Assembly: GCA_021827705.1 (NCBI GenBank)
Contig: JAKAUQ010000034.1
Span: 1 to 64,000, forward strand
Source of the DNA: Actinomycetes bacterium
GTDB lineage: Bacteria > Actinomycetota > Acidimicrobiia > Acidimicrobiales > RAAP-2
Length of the DNA: 64,000 nucleotides
Reading direction: 5' to 3'
The position numbers and the translations under genes were made by a program. The notes below the pieces were generated by a model that was not told the origin of the DNA, made no database searches, and was given only the letters and a program-made list of their open reading frames with translations. Of the stretch, positions 63,236-64,000 are shown piece after piece. The stretch's first letter is position 1, and the number at the start of each line of letters is the position of its first letter.

Positions 63236-64000
63236 GTGGCCGTGCGTTTTGGCACGGACGGCATCCGCGGACGCGCCTACGAGGAGGTCTCCGAGGACCT
63301 CGCCTACCGGCTGGGCCGGGCGGTGGCCGCGGTCTTTGCCGCGCCGGTCGTCGTGGGCTACGACACCCGCGAGAGCTCCTGGCCCCTGGCCGCCGCCGTC
63401 CTGGCGGGGCTGCGCGACGGTGGGGCGCGGGCCGACGACCTGGGCGTGCTGCCCACGCCGGGGGTGGCGGCCGTGGCCCGCGAGCGAGCGGCGGTGGGAG
63501 TGGTCGTCTCGGCTTCCCACAACCCCTACCGCGACAACGGGCTGAAGGTCTTCGGTCCCGGCGGCGCCAAGCTCGACCTGGCGACCGAGGCGACCCTGGC
63601 GGCCGCCCTGGGCGAGGCGCCCGGACCGGACCGGGCGATCACCGTGGCCCACCGGCCCGACCTGGGTGCCCCGGAGGTCTACCTCAACGTCCTGCGGTCC
63701 CTGGTGCGCGTGCCCGCGAGCGGCCTCCACGTGGTGGTCGACTGCGCCAACGGCGCCGCCAGCGCGGCGGCGCCCGCGCTGTTCGCCTCGGTGGGCGTCC
63801 GGGTCACCGCCATCCACAACCAGCCCGACGGGCGCAACATCAATGCCCACTGCGGCTCGACCGACGTGGCCGACCTGGTGGCCACGGTGCGCCATCTCGG
63901 CGCCGACCTGGGCCTGGCCCTCGACGGGGACGGGGACCGGCTGATCGCGGTCGATCGCACCGGCACGGTGCGCGACGGCGACGACCTGTTGGTGCTGTTC
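63236..64000 (+). CDS. glmM: phosphoglucosamine mutase, N-terminal part (cut by window end)
   Basis: GlmM converts glucosamine-6-phosphate to glucosamine-1-phosphate for peptidoglycan precursors. RFGTDGIRG at the start, the phospho-serine loop VVSASHNPYRDNGLK and the metal-binding DGDGDRLIAVD are present. 255 codons lie in the window; the C-terminal ~190 residues are outside. GTG 63236 or 63242 is the start; neither has a clear Shine-Dalgarno. It follows rpsI as in many actinobacteria. Confidence 0.95.
   Translation, partial: MAVRFGTDGIRGRAYEEVSEDLAYRLGRAVAAVFAAPVVVGYDTRESSWPLAAAVLAGLRDGGARADDLGVLPTPGVAAVARERAAVGVVVSASHNPYRDNGLKVFGPGGAKLDLATEATLAAALGEAPGPDRAITVAHRPDLGAPEVYLNVLRSLVRVPASGLHVVVDCANGAASAAAPALFASVGVRVTAIHNQPDGRNINAHCGSTDVADLVATVRHLGADLGLALDGDGDRLIAVDRTGTVRDGDDLLVLF

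Overview
The window is a high-GC chromosomal segment of an actinobacterium (Actinomycetota). The evidence is an acyl-CoA carboxylase beta gene followed by a tiny epsilon-like gene, a MptB-type mannosyltransferase, a DosR/DosS-like two-component pair, an aspartokinase with an internal beta-subunit start, the order tRNA-Thr/tRNA-Met/rpmG/tRNA-Trp/secE/nusG, and many genes that begin 6-8 bases after a TANNNT -10 element (leaderless transcripts, as in mycobacteria). The family cannot be fixed from the sequence alone; a non-mycolate, possibly Acidimicrobiia-like lineage is a guess.

1-7672: metabolic block. After an Rrf2 regulator fused to an unusual C-terminal domain comes most of the middle of an ethylmalonyl-CoA pathway: crotonyl-CoA carboxylase/reductase, epimerase, acyl-CoA carboxylase beta plus an epsilon-like peptide on the + strand, and 3-hydroxyacyl-CoA dehydrogenase plus ethylmalonyl-CoA mutase on the - strand. 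7673-21580: mixed housekeeping genes, comprising tandem cyclophilins, lysC-asd, TMEM175-like channel, PhoU, RmuC, citrate synthase, DinB, TesB, GtrA, YajQ, tRNA-Tyr, MptB and an acetyltransferase. A wrecked LuxR-type helix-turn-helix lies at 7831-8003.

21664-63233: one continuous transcription/translation supercluster: tRNAs, rpmG, secE-nusG-rplKA, rplJL, rpoBC, rpsLG-fusA-tuf-rpsJ, the S10 and spc operons, secY-adk-map, infA-rpmJ-rpsM-rpsK-rpsD-rpoA-rplQ-truA, then rplM-rpsI and the start of glmM at the right edge. Genes are tightly packed with ATGA/GTGA/TGATG overlaps. Two foreign-looking blocks interrupt it: a DosRS-type cassette on the opposite strand between map and infA, and an orphan secreted protein, an APC transporter and an M13 peptidase between truA and rplM.

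Main points of interest: (a) secY is frameshifted by a 22-bp imperfect tandem repeat whose three differences are all silent, which looks like an assembly junction between two strain alleles; (b) a 195-bp gap inside the S10 cluster, between rpsJ and rplC, holds a strong hairpin, a promoter and a leader with four further hairpins, a candidate undescribed regulatory RNA; (c) ribosomal operons share a TTGC(C/G)-N16-18-TAGRNT promoter type; (d) ribosomal protein S12 natively carries Arg88, the classic streptomycin-resistance residue; (e) the rplJ leader carries an 8-base anti-Shine-Dalgarno. No CRISPR array, insertion sequence, prophage or rRNA gene was seen.
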